Shown here one piece after another: positions 22,093 through 31,837 of a stretch of DNA of 41,544 nt (its first letter is position 1; each line of letters begins with the position of its first letter). The translations under genes were made by a program, and so were the position numbers. The stretch is taken from assembly GCA_011391735.1 (NCBI GenBank), contig JAABPY010000159.1:1-41544 (forward strand), given 5' to 3'. Source of the stretch: Sulfuricurvum sp. Lineage in GTDB: Bacteria; Campylobacterota; Campylobacteria; Campylobacterales; Sulfurimonadaceae. The notes beneath the pieces are model-generated. The model was not told the origin of the DNA. It did not search any database and worked only from the letters and a program-made list of their open reading frames with translations.

Positions 22093-22272
22093 ATGAAATA
22101 TAATTTTGAATGGGATCCTAAAAAAGCAACAACTAATTATAAAAAGCACAGTGTGGCTTTTGAGGTTGCTGTATCTGTTTTCAAAGATAAAAGAGCTGTT
22201 TCCATCTATGATGAAAATCATAGTGACTCAGAAGAACGTTGGATTACGATAGGATTGGATGAAGTGATATGA
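22093..22272 (+). pseudogene. BrnT-family toxin, apparently C-terminally truncated (59 aa)
   Basis: ATG frame encodes MKYNFEWDPKKATTNYKKHSVAFEVAVSVFKDKRAVSIYDENHSDSEERWITIGLDEVI*; matches the BrnT N-terminal pattern but stops just after the ITIGL strand. Absent from the supplied ORF track (too short). Confidence 0.8.
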
Positions 22273-22290
22273 TCTATGAGGAGTGAATCG

Positions 22291-22494
22291 ATGAAAAAAG
22301 AGTACGATTTTTCGAAAGGGGTGCGTGGTAAGTTCTATGACGAAAACGCTACCTTTAATATCCCTGTTTATCTCGAGCCAGAGAATGAATCGTTTATTCG
22401 TAAAATTGCCGAAGAGAAAAAAATGACATTTAGCAATATCGTGAATCAATTGCTCTCAAAAGATCGAGAGCTTATTTTATTGGCGAGTGGGTGA
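22291..22494 (+). CDS. CopG/RHH-type antitoxin partner of BrnT
   Basis: MKKEYDFSKGVRGKFYDENATFNIPVYLEPENESFIRKIAEEKKMTFSNIVNQLLSKD; adjacent to the BrnT remnant; GAGG upstream. Confidence 0.82.
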   Translation: MKKEYDFSKGVRGKFYDENATFNIPVYLEPENESFIRKIAEEKKMTFSNIVNQLLSKDRELILLASG

Positions 22495-22525
22495 TAGACG
22501 TTACCAAACGTTACTTCCCTATCAC
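22491..22525. terminator. Imperfect hairpin between convergent antitoxin and lipoprotein genes (GTGATAG...CTATCAC with inner ACGTT/AACGT)
   Basis: Inverted repeats read directly; no strong T tract, so the terminator role is tentative. Confidence 0.3.
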
Positions 22526-22912
22526 GGGCAATTTCTCCAATTTTTCGATACCTGAGGGCTCTTTTGCCTTTCCCTCATTCATTTTTTCTTTATTTTCGTG
22601 ATAGTTTTTCCATTTGTCGGCGTAGTGTTGGAGTGTAAACGATTCATTTTCTTCCATTTGAACTTTTTCATTTTTGTGCGCTACGGCGTTTTGGGTGGGG
22701 GGTGTGGAGGCTGAGGGTTCACTAAGCGGTGCCCACTCCTCTTTGAGCCAACCATCTAACCCTTTTTGCATCACCCCCCCCTTGGATACCGACGTTGTGC
22801 TTGGTGATACGCTACTTAGTGAGCTGTTTTGAGAAGGGGTGACTCCCACGGTGTTGGCAGCACAACCGCCAAATACCAAAAAAGTGAAAGTAAGGAGCAG
22901 GGAACGTTTCAT
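22511..22912 (-). CDS. Putative lipoprotein of unknown function
   Basis: Signal peptide with lipobox VFGGC; low-complexity Ser/Thr region. Confidence 0.75.
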   Translation of the reverse strand: MKRSLLLTFTFLVFGGCAANTVGVTPSQNSSLSSVSPSTTSVSKGGVMQKGLDGWLKEEWAPLSEPSASTPPTQNAVAHKNEKVQMEENESFTLQHYADKWKNYHENKEKMNEGKAKEPSGIEKLEKLPVIGK

Positions 22913-23132
22913 ACATCTTCCTAAAGGGGATTGAATTTTTGATTGATGGAAACTATACCATACTTATTACATATTTGTCACATTCCTATTTTTGGGCGTT
23001 TGCGTAGGGTAAACGATTAGCAAACAAGCTTTTGGGATTACAGCGTTGTTTAAGAAAGCTGTAGTTACAATTAACATCGACGAAACAACAACGGGATAAC
23101 TCCCAAACTCAAGTTTTATTTAAGGAGAATCA

Positions 23133-24407
23133 ATGAAATTAGTTAAAATGAGTATTGCAGCAGCAGTATTACTAGGTGCAAGTGCATTCGCAATCGACAA
23201 TGTAAAAGTAGACGGTGATGCGAAACTTTATTATTTGACAAGTGACAAAGGTGCTGGCTCAGACCTTTTTAATAAAGGTTCAAGTGCTGCTGATACAGCT
23301 CTTCGTCTTGGTGTAACAGGCGATTTGATGAAAGGGGTTTCTTTCGGTTTGACTGGATATGCGGTTAGTACTCTTGGTCTTGAGAATAATCTTGTAAGTA
23401 ATACGTTTACAGGGGCACATTCAGCTGTAAGTCCACTTCCATTAACAACTCGTCCTAATGTTGAAGACGAAGCATGGATGGGTGAAGCATGGTTGGCAGC
23501 ATCTATGGGAAAAACAACAGCAAAATTAGGTCGTATGGCACTCGATACACCTTTAGCCTTTAGCGAAACATGGTCAATCGTCCCTAATACCTTTGAATCA
23601 ATTGTTGCTATCAATCAAGATCTTCCAGATACTACACTCGTAGGTGCATGGGTTGGTAAAGGAAATGGTGCTAACACAGTAGGTTCTATAGCAGGTGCGG
23701 GTGCATATAGTAATACAAATGATCTTGGTATTGATGGTATTATGGGTGAAAATGCTAGATTTGGTACATTTATGAAAAATGGTGCATACGCAGTAGCAGC
23801 TGTTAATAATTCATTTAAACCTCTTGTCGCACAAGCATGGTACTACAATGTTGTTGACGTTGCTGATGCCTATTGGTTGCAAGCGGATTGGGATTGCCAA
23901 TTGGTTAAAGACGCAAAATTAGGTGTTCAATATGCAAATATGTCACCAAAGGGTGCAGCAGTAACATTAGTTCCAACAATTAAAGATTCATCAGCGTATG
24001 CCGTTAAAGCAGCGTACAATGGTGTACAAAACCTAAAACTATCTGTTGCTTACTCGGAAGCAGATAAAGACGGTACATTGCAAATTGCTAACGTTGCAAC
24101 TAATAATGTTGGGGCTACTGCACAATCTAAATTGTATACAGAAGCATACTGGGCGTATGGGTATGTAGGTAAGGCAGGTGCTAAAACGGTAATGGCTGCA
24201 GGTGAGTACAATGCAGGTGTTGCAACGTTGAACGCACAATATACAAATACAGACGGTACTACTGTAGCAGGCGATATGCAAGAAATTATGCTATCCGCTG
24301 GTAAAGATTTCGGACCGTTGAATGCAACGGCTGTTTATTTGAACACAGAACTTAATGGTGGAAATAGCTATAACACTGCTCTTGCAATGTTGAAACTTAA
24401 ATTCTAA
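23133..24407 (+). CDS. Major outer membrane porin (epsilonproteobacterial OprD/MOMP-like)
   Basis: Signal peptide MKLVKMSIAAAVLLGASAFA, KVDGDAKLYYLTSD start, beta-rich, terminal aromatic residue (KLKF*), AAGGAG RBS, terminator after gene. Confidence 0.85.
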   Translation: MKLVKMSIAAAVLLGASAFAIDNVKVDGDAKLYYLTSDKGAGSDLFNKGSSAADTALRLGVTGDLMKGVSFGLTGYAVSTLGLENNLVSNTFTGAHSAVSPLPLTTRPNVEDEAWMGEAWLAASMGKTTAKLGRMALDTPLAFSETWSIVPNTFESIVAINQDLPDTTLVGAWVGKGNGANTVGSIAGAGAYSNTNDLGIDGIMGENARFGTFMKNGAYAVAAVNNSFKPLVAQAWYYNVVDVADAYWLQADWDCQLVKDAKLGVQYANMSPKGAAVTLVPTIKDSSAYAVKAAYNGVQNLKLSVAYSEADKDGTLQIANVATNNVGATAQSKLYTEAYWAYGYVGKAGAKTVMAAGEYNAGVATLNAQYTNTDGTTVAGDMQEIMLSAGKDFGPLNATAVYLNTELNGGNSYNTALAMLKLKF

Positions 24408-24423
24408 TTTTTCATTCTTCTTC

Positions 24424-24442
24424 TCACCCCTTTTTGGGGTGA
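24424..24442 (+). terminator. Rho-independent terminator after the porin gene
   Basis: TCACCCC-TTTTT-GGGGTGA stem followed by a T-rich tract (agcttctttttc). Confidence 0.75.
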
Positions 24443-24479
24443 AGCTTCTTTTTCACGCTTCTTTCGTTATAATTATTTT

Positions 24480-25433
24480 ATGAAATATTTACTCCGTTCC
24501 CTCTCCTATACCTTTTTAATGCTCTTCTTGATATCTTTGATCTCTTTTGGTGCGATGCACGCAGCCCCTAACAGTTTTATGGGGGGCGAACTTAATCCCA
24601 ATATGACCCCTGAACACATCGCACAACTCAAAGCGATTTACGGTCTTGATAAACCACTGCTTCAACAGTACATCGATTGGGTTATCAATCTCTCCCAACT
24701 CAATTTTGGTATCTCTTTCGTCAGTGGTCAAAACGTCAATGAGGTGATTTGGGAGCGACTACCTGTGACGTTGTGGATGAATAGTATTGCCCTTGTCGTC
24801 ACCTTCATCCTCTCCCTTTGGATGGGGATCAAAGCGGCGATGAAGGTGGATACTATGAGTGATACGGTTGTGGGGCAAATTTCCTTGATTAGTTTTGCGA
24901 TGCCTTCGTATTATTTGGCATTGGTGCTTATGATGCTCTTTAGTGTCACCTTGGGATGGTTTCCTATCGCAGGGCTTCATTCGTTGGAACCGCCTGTTGG
25001 GTTAGGGTATTATCTTGATATGGGGTGGCATTTGAGCTTGCCGATACTGGTGATGATATTTGTTGGTGTTGGAAGTTTGGCGTTGTATATCCGTTCCCTT
25101 ACATTGGAAATTCTAAAAAGTGATTATGTCTATTTTGCCAAAGCACGGGGGCTTGAGGAGAAAAAAATTATTCGCTATTTTATTTTGCCCAATTTATTGC
25201 CCCCTATTGTGACTATGCTAGGGCTTTCACTTCCCGGATTGATCGGTGGATCGGTATTGTTGGAGTCTATTTTTGGGATTGAGGGGATGGGGCAACTTTT
25301 TTATCTTAGTGCGATGAGTCGGGATTATCCTGTGATTATGGGAGTGTTGATGATGAGTGCATTTTTGACCCTCATCGGCAATCAAATCGCCGATGCGGTA
25401 CTACTGAAGCTTAATCCGTTTGTGAAGCGGTAA
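24480..25433 (+). CDS. DppB/OppB-type ABC transporter permease (orphan)
   Basis: N-terminal RSLSYTFLMLFLISLISFGAMHAAP, LKAIYGLDKPLLQQYIDW, EAA-like YFAKARGLEEKKIIRYFILPNLLPPIVTMLG, LLESIFGIEGMGQLF. Confidence 0.9.
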   Translation: MKYLLRSLSYTFLMLFLISLISFGAMHAAPNSFMGGELNPNMTPEHIAQLKAIYGLDKPLLQQYIDWVINLSQLNFGISFVSGQNVNEVIWERLPVTLWMNSIALVVTFILSLWMGIKAAMKVDTMSDTVVGQISLISFAMPSYYLALVLMMLFSVTLGWFPIAGLHSLEPPVGLGYYLDMGWHLSLPILVMIFVGVGSLALYIRSLTLEILKSDYVYFAKARGLEEKKIIRYFILPNLLPPIVTMLGLSLPGLIGGSVLLESIFGIEGMGQLFYLSAMSRDYPVIMGVLMMSAFLTLIGNQIADAVLLKLNPFVKR

Positions 25434-25435
25434 GC

Positions 25436-26560
25436 TTAATTCCCAAATAGAGCTTCGAGTGAACTGAGTCCCTCTTTTTTCTCTTCTTGTTGTCCTGTTG
25501 CGCTATCACCGTGTTCTTTGAGCTCGATGATATACCCTGTGAGCATGGAAGCTAGACGGATATTGATTCCACTTTTACCGATGGCTTTGGATTTTTGGTC
25601 ACTTGGGAGGGTGACGATTGCTTTTCGCTCCCCATTTTCATCTTCGGTTACGCTAACGGCACTGATAATAGCGGGGCTCATTGCACGAGAGATGAAAAGT
25701 TCTGGTGAGGCACTGTACTCAACACAGTCGATATTCTCACCGCATAGCTCTTCACTCACCGCATTGATACGCACCCCTCGAACCCCAACAGTGGCTCCAA
25801 TAGGATCAATTTGGGGACGGTTGGTGTAGAGGGCGATTTTGGCACGCTCTCCGGGGATACGGGCACATTTTTCGACGATAACGATACCGTCTTTGATCTC
25901 AGGAACCTCAAGGGCAAGAAGCTCTTCGAGAAATTTGGGGGCAGTACGGGAAAGTTCCATCGAAATTCCTGCTGCTTTATCCACATTGACACGGCGAACG
26001 AGGGCACTAACGACATCACCCACTTTGAATTTTTCCCCTTTGATACGGCTTTTCATCGGGAGGAGGGCACGAATTTCATCAATCTCAATGGTGGTATTTT
26101 GGTCATTATCGACACGGGTGACACGCCCTGATACAATTTGATTGATCTTGTTTTTGTATTTGTCGTAGAGTTCGTTTTCAACAAGACGTTGGATATGAAA
26201 CTCGATTTCACGGTGAAGAGTTGAAAAGGCACTTCGACCGTACGTTTCAAGCTCATGCTCCATTTGGAGCTCATCACCAAGCTCTGCCTCATCATCAATC
26301 TCTTTGGCAGCGCTAATGCTCATATACGCTCCTGCACTCTCCCCCTCTAGTTGGGGAGCATCATCGGCAACGACGGTAATGACTTGACGCAGTTTGATCT
26401 GCTTGGTTTTCTCATCGACATCGGCTTCAAAGGCAAAAGTGGGGTTGATAAGACGTTTGGCGGTTTGGATAAAAGCGGTTTTGATCGCTTCGGTGACGTT
26501 TTCACGTTTGAGCCCTTTTTCACTGGCGATAGAGTCGATAATATCTAACATATTTTCCAT
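25436..26560 (-). CDS. nusA: Transcription termination/antitermination protein NusA
   Basis: SIASEKGLKRENVTEAIKTAF, S1-like VSGRVTRVDNDQNTTIEI, KH domains (GVRGVRINAVSEELCGENIDCV, SDQKSKAIGKSGINIRLASMLTGYIIEL). Confidence 0.96.
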   Translation of the reverse strand: MENMLDIIDSIASEKGLKRENVTEAIKTAFIQTAKRLINPTFAFEADVDEKTKQIKLRQVITVVADDAPQLEGESAGAYMSISAAKEIDDEAELGDELQMEHELETYGRSAFSTLHREIEFHIQRLVENELYDKYKNKINQIVSGRVTRVDNDQNTTIEIDEIRALLPMKSRIKGEKFKVGDVVSALVRRVNVDKAAGISMELSRTAPKFLEELLALEVPEIKDGIVIVEKCARIPGERAKIALYTNRPQIDPIGATVGVRGVRINAVSEELCGENIDCVEYSASPELFISRAMSPAIISAVSVTEDENGERKAIVTLPSDQKSKAIGKSGINIRLASMLTGYIIELKEHGDSATGQQEEKKEGLSSLEALFGN

Positions 26561-26725
26561 AGGAATATCCTTGTTGTTGGGTAGATCATAAAAAAATAAA
26601 ATGTGATACGGGAAAGCTTTTTTATGAAGGAGTAGCATTGTACAAAAAAAACGCTTAATAGGATATTTATTGAAACGCCGATATAATAGCCCAATTATCA
26701 AGAACAATCACAAAGGGATGAATCC

Positions 26726-26968
26726 ATGGAATTAAAACTTGCGCGTAGCGAAAATGACGCTAAACCAAAGAAAATCGATCTAAAAAAATTGACCGAGATG
26801 GTGGAGAAAAACAACTCGTTTATCCTCTATTTCGACCGTGAAAACTCCCATAAAGATTTGCTTGCCTTGCAAGATCATTTCGAAAAAGAGGGAAAAAGTT
26901 TTTATATGCGTGAAGTGAAGTTTGGACTCTCTGCGAGTGAGTACATGTATGAGGTTCACATTTTATAA
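26726..26968 (+). CDS. HP0268-family protein (small nuclease family of Campylobacterota)
   Basis: 80 aa with the HP0268 pattern (MxLxLA...FYF...[10 protein letters not shown].....Y..EV......Y.YEVHI); located between nusA and miaB as in relatives. Confidence 0.8.
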   Translation: MELKLARSENDAKPKKIDLKKLTEMVEKNNSFILYFDRENSHKDLLALQDHFEKEGKSFYMREVKFGLSASEYMYEVHIL

Positions 26969-28266
26969 TGTCTAAAAAACTTTTTATCGAGACGTTGGGG
27001 TGTGCGATGAACGTTCGCGACTCCGAGCATATGGTGGCAGAGCTTCACGCCCTTGAGGGGTATGAACTCACCGATGAAGCGGGGGAAGCGGATTTGATCC
27101 TTATCAATACGTGCTCTGTACGTGAAAAACCCGTTCATAAGCTTTTTTCCGAACTGGGTGTTTTTAATCGACTCAAAAAACCTGACGCCAAAATCGGGGT
27201 ATGTGGATGTACGGCATCCCATTTGGGCAAAGAGATTATCAAGCGTGCACCCTATGTCAATTTTGTCCTTGGGGCACGTAATGTTTCGAAAATCGCTCAA
27301 GTGCTTCACAAAGATAAAGCTGTAGAGATAGAGATTGATTACGATGAATCACAGTTCGCTTTTAAAGATTTTCGTACCAGTGCCTATAAAGCGTATATCA
27401 ATATCTCCATCGGATGTGATAAGCAGTGTACCTTTTGTATTGTCCCCAAAACACGGGGTGATGAGATCTCTATCCCTGCCGATTTGATCGTGGCGGAAGC
27501 ACGTCGTGCCGTTGATAATGGTGCCAAAGAGGTCTTTTTACTCGGGCAAAATGTCAATAACTACGGTCGCCGTTTTTCGGGGGAACATGAAAAGGTGAAC
27601 TTTACGGAATTGCTTCGTCGTGTGAGTGCACTTGAGGGATTACAGCGAATACGCTTCACCTCTCCTCATCCCTTGCATATGGACGATGAGTTTATCGAAG
27701 AGTTCGCCCGTAATCCCAAGATTTGTAAATCGATGCATATGCCCCTTCAAAGTGGCTCAAGTGACATCTTGAAAGCAATGAAACGGGGATATACGAAGGA
27801 GTGGTTTTTGAACCGTGCGGCGAAATTGCGTGAAATGGTACCCAATGTGAGTATCAGTACTGATATTATCGTGGCGTTTCCTGGGGAGAGCGATGAGGAT
27901 TTTATCCATACGATGGAGGTCTTAAATACTGTTCGATTTGAGCAGGTGTTTAGTTTCAAATACTCTCCACGCCCATTGACCGAAGCCCAAAATTTGGAAG
28001 AGGTGGATTCCCAAATAGGGTCAGAACGTTTGAGACTCTTACAGGAACGTCATGATGAAATTTTGGATGAGCTTAAATGTGAGCATATAGGTAAAGTCGT
28101 TGAGGTCTATTTTGAAGAACTACGTCATGATGGGTATGTTGCAGGTCGTAGTGACAACAATTTAGGGGTGAAAGTCAAAGGCTCAGAAGAGTTGTTAGGA
28201 ACCATAGCGAACGTAAAAATAACGGAGGTTCACCGCACCGTTGCACATGGAGAGATTGTTGCGTAA
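26968..28266 (+). CDS. miaB: tRNA-2-methylthio-N6-dimethylallyladenosine synthase
   Basis: [31 protein letters not shown] radical SAM motif, C-terminal TRAM. Confidence 0.96.
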   Translation: MSKKLFIETLGCAMNVRDSEHMVAELHALEGYELTDEAGEADLILINTCSVREKPVHKLFSELGVFNRLKKPDAKIGVCGCTASHLGKEIIKRAPYVNFVLGARNVSKIAQVLHKDKAVEIEIDYDESQFAFKDFRTSAYKAYINISIGCDKQCTFCIVPKTRGDEISIPADLIVAEARRAVDNGAKEVFLLGQNVNNYGRRFSGEHEKVNFTELLRRVSALEGLQRIRFTSPHPLHMDDEFIEEFARNPKICKSMHMPLQSGSSDILKAMKRGYTKEWFLNRAAKLREMVPNVSISTDIIVAFPGESDEDFIHTMEVLNTVRFEQVFSFKYSPRPLTEAQNLEEVDSQIGSERLRLLQERHDEILDELKCEHIGKVVEVYFEELRHDGYVAGRSDNNLGVKVKGSEELLGTIANVKITEVHRTVAHGEIVA

Positions 28267-28882
28267 ACGTTTTTTACGTGCACTCGCCCTTACACTTGTC
28301 CCCTTTATTGGGGCGGTTCTTATACGTCTTTTGTATTGGAGTAATCGCAAACAATTTCATCTCCCCTCCCCTATCCCCCAAGAACCTGTTATTTTTGCCT
28401 TTTGGCATGCTGACTTATTGATGCAGCCTTATCTTTATTATCAATTTCGACACGTTCCCAAAGCCAAAGTCCTTATTAGTGAACATTTTGACGGACAGAT
28501 TATTGCCCGTATTATGACGTTTTTTAAGTTGGGAACCATTCATGGCTCTACGACACGGGGAGGGGCAAAAGTATTAATCCAAGGGTTGAAGTCTCTTTCG
28601 GATGGGTATGACATCGGTATCACCCCCGATGGTCCCAAAGGTCCTCGCTATGAAGTGAGTGATGGAATTATCGTTATGGCACAAAAGCGACATGCGAAAG
28701 TGATCGTTTTTCATTGTCGCCCCTCGAAGTATTGGCAACTTTCTAGTTGGGATCGTTTTGTTATCCCCAAGCCTTTTGGCGTTTTGGCGTTTTATGCCTC
28801 TGAACCGATTGATTTGGATGGGCTGGAGATGGAGACGGCTAGAGCGGTGATTAAAGAGAAGCTTATGGAACGTGCTTTGTGA
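28247..28882 (+). CDS. DUF374 lysophospholipid acyltransferase-family protein
   Basis: [55 protein letters not shown]. Confidence 0.9.
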   Translation: MERLLRKRFLRALALTLVPFIGAVLIRLLYWSNRKQFHLPSPIPQEPVIFAFWHADLLMQPYLYYQFRHVPKAKVLISEHFDGQIIARIMTFFKLGTIHGSTTRGGAKVLIQGLKSLSDGYDIGITPDGPKGPRYEVSDGIIVMAQKRHAKVIVFHCRPSKYWQLSSWDRFVIPKPFGVLAFYASEPIDLDGLEMETARAVIKEKLMERAL

Positions 28883-29730
28883 CTCGTGAAAGATTACAGC
28901 AAGAAAAAGAGGCTTTTTTAAAGTACCTTGATGGCTTCAAGGGGTATTCCCCCCACAGTGTCCTTAATTATGAGGTCTCCATTCAACAGATGTTGGATAG
29001 GGGGGAGATCGTGGAAGAGGAGGGGACTCTAAAGATTAATCTAATGCCATTGCGTCTCGTGATTGCCTCCCAAAAACCCAAAACAATCTCATCCAAACTC
29101 AGTGCTATTCGTAGTTTTATCACCTATCTTCGTGAACAAGGAAATACGATAGAACTTCGAGGAGATGAGAGTATAAAAGTCCCTAAAGCACTCCCAAAAC
29201 CCATTTCACACGATCATATTATGAGCGCATTGCAACACGCTGATCCTTTAAGTAGCTTAGCGATAACCCTTTTGTATTCGATGGGGTTACGGATTTCGGA
29301 ACTTTCGAATCTCAAAGAGGGTGATATTACCAGTGAGTGGTGCCGTGTAATAGGAAAAGGGAAAAAGGAGAGGGATATTCCGATGATTCCTGAAGTGTAT
29401 CATCAGTTTAAAGCGTTTCAAGCTTCCTCTTCAAGCAAAGAGTATATTTTTGAGGCGTTGGGTAAAAAATTAAGCGAAAATAGTTTAAGATATATCCTTA
29501 CTAAGGCGTTTAAAGATATTGGGTTGAGAGTCACTCCCCATCAGCTTCGCCATTCGTATGCGACAGAATTATTGAATCATGGTGCACGTATTGCGGATGT
29601 GAGTGAGTTGCTAGGGCATGCTAGTATGGCGACGACACAGATTTATACCAAGTTGGGGAATGCATTAAAAATGGATAATTATCTTAAATCGCATCCTATT
29701 TGCCAACATTCTGGAGAGTTACCGTGCTAA
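28879..29730 (+). CDS. xerH: Tyrosine recombinase, XerH-like (chromosome dimer resolution)
   Basis: Single-Xer type of this phylum; catalytic LLYSMGLRISEL, TPHQLRHSYATELLNHGARIADVSELLGHASMATTQIYTKL; GTG start. Confidence 0.85.
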   Translation: MTRERLQQEKEAFLKYLDGFKGYSPHSVLNYEVSIQQMLDRGEIVEEEGTLKINLMPLRLVIASQKPKTISSKLSAIRSFITYLREQGNTIELRGDESIKVPKALPKPISHDHIMSALQHADPLSSLAITLLYSMGLRISELSNLKEGDITSEWCRVIGKGKKERDIPMIPEVYHQFKAFQASSSSKEYIFEALGKKLSENSLRYILTKAFKDIGLRVTPHQLRHSYATELLNHGARIADVSELLGHASMATTQIYTKLGNALKMDNYLKSHPICQHSGELPC

Positions 29731-30764
29731 GCTGGTTATTTAGAAAGATATTCGTCGCAATCGTTCCTGTGAGGGAGGGGCACGATGTTCTTGTCCTCAC
29801 CGTTAAAAATAAAAAAGTAATCGATTCAGTGCATCGCCATTTTGAGGGAGATTTCCCCTCTATTCTTATGAATAATTTTATTTTAGAGAGTGTTTCTCGT
29901 TCTCCTTTTTTTTATATTAGTATGTTGAACCCTTTTCCTAATCAAGGTGCGTATGATGGGTGTACAAAATCAATTCCGCATAGTGAAGAGAGTGTTGGAA
30001 TTAAAGTTCTTTGCCGTGATAAGCAATGGACTCAGTACTCATCCCAAGCTGATTTGTCGCAGTTGCAAAATAGCTATCGTACCGTAGGTCTTGATTTTAT
30101 TTTTTCCCCTTTCTCAATGATTGAATATATCTTTGCCGATAAAATAAAGAGTGGTCTTGCCTTGTATGCGTTTGGAATGCCCAATATTTTTTCAGTGGCT
30201 GTTTTTGATTCGGGAAAATTGGACTATGCGTATCATTACACCCAATCAAATCCTGAATTAATAGAAGCGGAAGTTGAGGCTGAAGCAGAAGATCTTGCAT
30301 TTCGGTCTCCAATTTTGGAAGAAGAGGATGATTCGATTGTCCGATTGGATGATCTTGAAGACCTTGATTTGATGAACGATTTGGATTCGCTTGGGGATCT
30401 TGCCGATCTTGATGAGCTTGATGAATTTAATGAGATGAGTGAATTTAGCGAGGATTCACTCACGCTTGAAGAGAAGCGAGTGGATAAAGAGGATGGAATT
30501 GCTTTGATTAAGGGAGATATTGATAACAGTAGTGAAGAGTATCACCGTTTCGAATGGATTCAAAAAACACTGGAACGTTTTTACGCTAGCGAACAATGTC
30601 AAGGTCGTTTTATAGAGACGGTGTATGTTGCGGATTCTGGAAGTGGTGGGGATGAGTTAAAGCGCTATTTGGAAGAGGAACTCTTTCTCAATGTGTTGAT
30701 CCGTCACGTGAATGTAGGAGAGGGGATTAACGCCCTTGCACAGCTTGAAGAGGCGGCATTGTGA
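29724..30764 (+). CDS. Hypothetical protein with acidic Leu/Asp-rich linker; possible PilM/GspL-like component
   Basis: First gene of an overlapping three-gene set with PilN/PilO-like proteins; GTG start overlapping the xerH end; acidic LDDLEDLDLMNDLDSLGDLADLDELDEF tract. Confidence 0.6.
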   Translation: MLSWLFRKIFVAIVPVREGHDVLVLTVKNKKVIDSVHRHFEGDFPSILMNNFILESVSRSPFFYISMLNPFPNQGAYDGCTKSIPHSEESVGIKVLCRDKQWTQYSSQADLSQLQNSYRTVGLDFIFSPFSMIEYIFADKIKSGLALYAFGMPNIFSVAVFDSGKLDYAYHYTQSNPELIEAEVEAEAEDLAFRSPILEEEDDSIVRLDDLEDLDLMNDLDSLGDLADLDELDEFNEMSEFSEDSLTLEEKRVDKEDGIALIKGDIDNSSEEYHRFEWIQKTLERFYASEQCQGRFIETVYVADSGSGGDELKRYLEEELFLNVLIRHVNVGEGINALAQLEEAAL

Positions 30765-31297
30765 AGTACAGTTTTATAGCCCCTCGATCTAAACGTTTTA
30801 TTAGCGATGAGATGCGTCTCTCCTTCTTTTTCTTTGCGGTTAGTATCGCAATGGTAATAGGTGCTTATCTCTTTTTACTCTATAAAACCCTCCACTTCAA
30901 AGAGGAACATACCTCTTTTTCGCAAACAATTAAAGAAATTGAAGTGTCTACACATAGTCTTGAAAAGAAGATTGGTGTTATTGAAAGTGAAGTGAAAATG
31001 CACGAACAAATTGCGACGGATAATACCGTTTTGAAAGAGAGTATCCGTAATCTTTTTGATTTGGTTCCTGATCAAATCACCTTGACACGAGCAGAGTTAG
31101 ATGAAAAATCATTAATTCTTTATGGCATTACCCCAAATCAAGATATTTATAATTTTATGCTGCAAGCTCCATTGAAATCAATTTTCAATCGTACCTATAC
31201 GAGTTTCTATCCCATCGAGAATGGGTGGTACAGCTTTGTCTCATCGAATTATTTGGATGAGGACACCAACACTACGGATGGGGAGGATACGCAATGA
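30761..31297 (+). CDS. PilN-like inner-membrane protein (single TM + coiled coil)
   Basis: N-terminal cytoplasmic stub, single TM, coiled coil, small C-terminal ferredoxin-like-sized domain; overlaps neighbours. Confidence 0.55.
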   Translation: MKYSFIAPRSKRFISDEMRLSFFFFAVSIAMVIGAYLFLLYKTLHFKEEHTSFSQTIKEIEVSTHSLEKKIGVIESEVKMHEQIATDNTVLKESIRNLFDLVPDQITLTRAELDEKSLILYGITPNQDIYNFMLQAPLKSIFNRTYTSFYPIENGWYSFVSSNYLDEDTNTTDGEDTQ

Positions 31298-31830
31298 AAG
31301 GGGGCATTAATAGTCAAACACTCTATCTTATCCTCTTTTCAACATTGCTACTGGGGATTATTGTTTTCTTCTCTATGTTTGTGCTAATTCCCAAAGGCAA
31401 AGAGTATCGTCTTTTACGTCTGGAGGCGATGAAAGAAGAAAAAGTGGTCAATGAAGTGCGTGCTGTCCATAAGGTAACCCATGAGAACCTCGAAAAGCTT
31501 CAAAAGGAGAATGCCAAGACAATCGCAGCGTATCAAGCCCCTTTTAATCCTCTAAAATTCACACGGTTGTATGCCCACGAGTTCCAAAATCTTTTTTTGA
31601 CAGAACTCTCTATGGCAGATGAGAATGGATCATTTAAGGTGTATGAAGTTAATGCAACAACGAAAATAACCTCTCCTGAGAGTTTTTACAATTTTTTAGA
31701 GAAGATCAATAAAAGTAAGTGGATTATCGGAGTGAATTTTCCTATCCATTTCGAACGGGATGGTGATTTGATCAAATCATCTTTCACAATGAAAGTACAT
31801 AATCTTAAAAAAGAGAAAGAGGGGCACTAG
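31294..31830 (+). CDS. PilO-like inner-membrane protein
   Basis: N-terminal TM, coiled coil, C-terminal segment SPESFYNFLEKINKSKWIIGVNFPIHFERDGDLIKSSFTMKVH typical of PilO-like domains. Confidence 0.6.
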   Translation: MKGGINSQTLYLILFSTLLLGIIVFFSMFVLIPKGKEYRLLRLEAMKEEKVVNEVRAVHKVTHENLEKLQKENAKTIAAYQAPFNPLKFTRLYAHEFQNLFLTELSMADENGSFKVYEVNATTKITSPESFYNFLEKINKSKWIIGVNFPIHFERDGDLIKSSFTMKVHNLKKEKEGH

Positions 31831-31837
31831 TCCTCTT

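Noticed and set aside
28879-29730. Tyrosine recombinase as the integrase of a genomic island
   Set aside because: Sequence and context fit the chromosomal XerH of this phylum; no phage or island genes are nearby.
30236-30463. Ser-rich minus-strand ORF (SSLNSLISLNSSSSSRSARS)
   Set aside because: It is the reverse complement of the acidic Asp/Glu/Leu tract in the PilM-like gene, not an independent gene.
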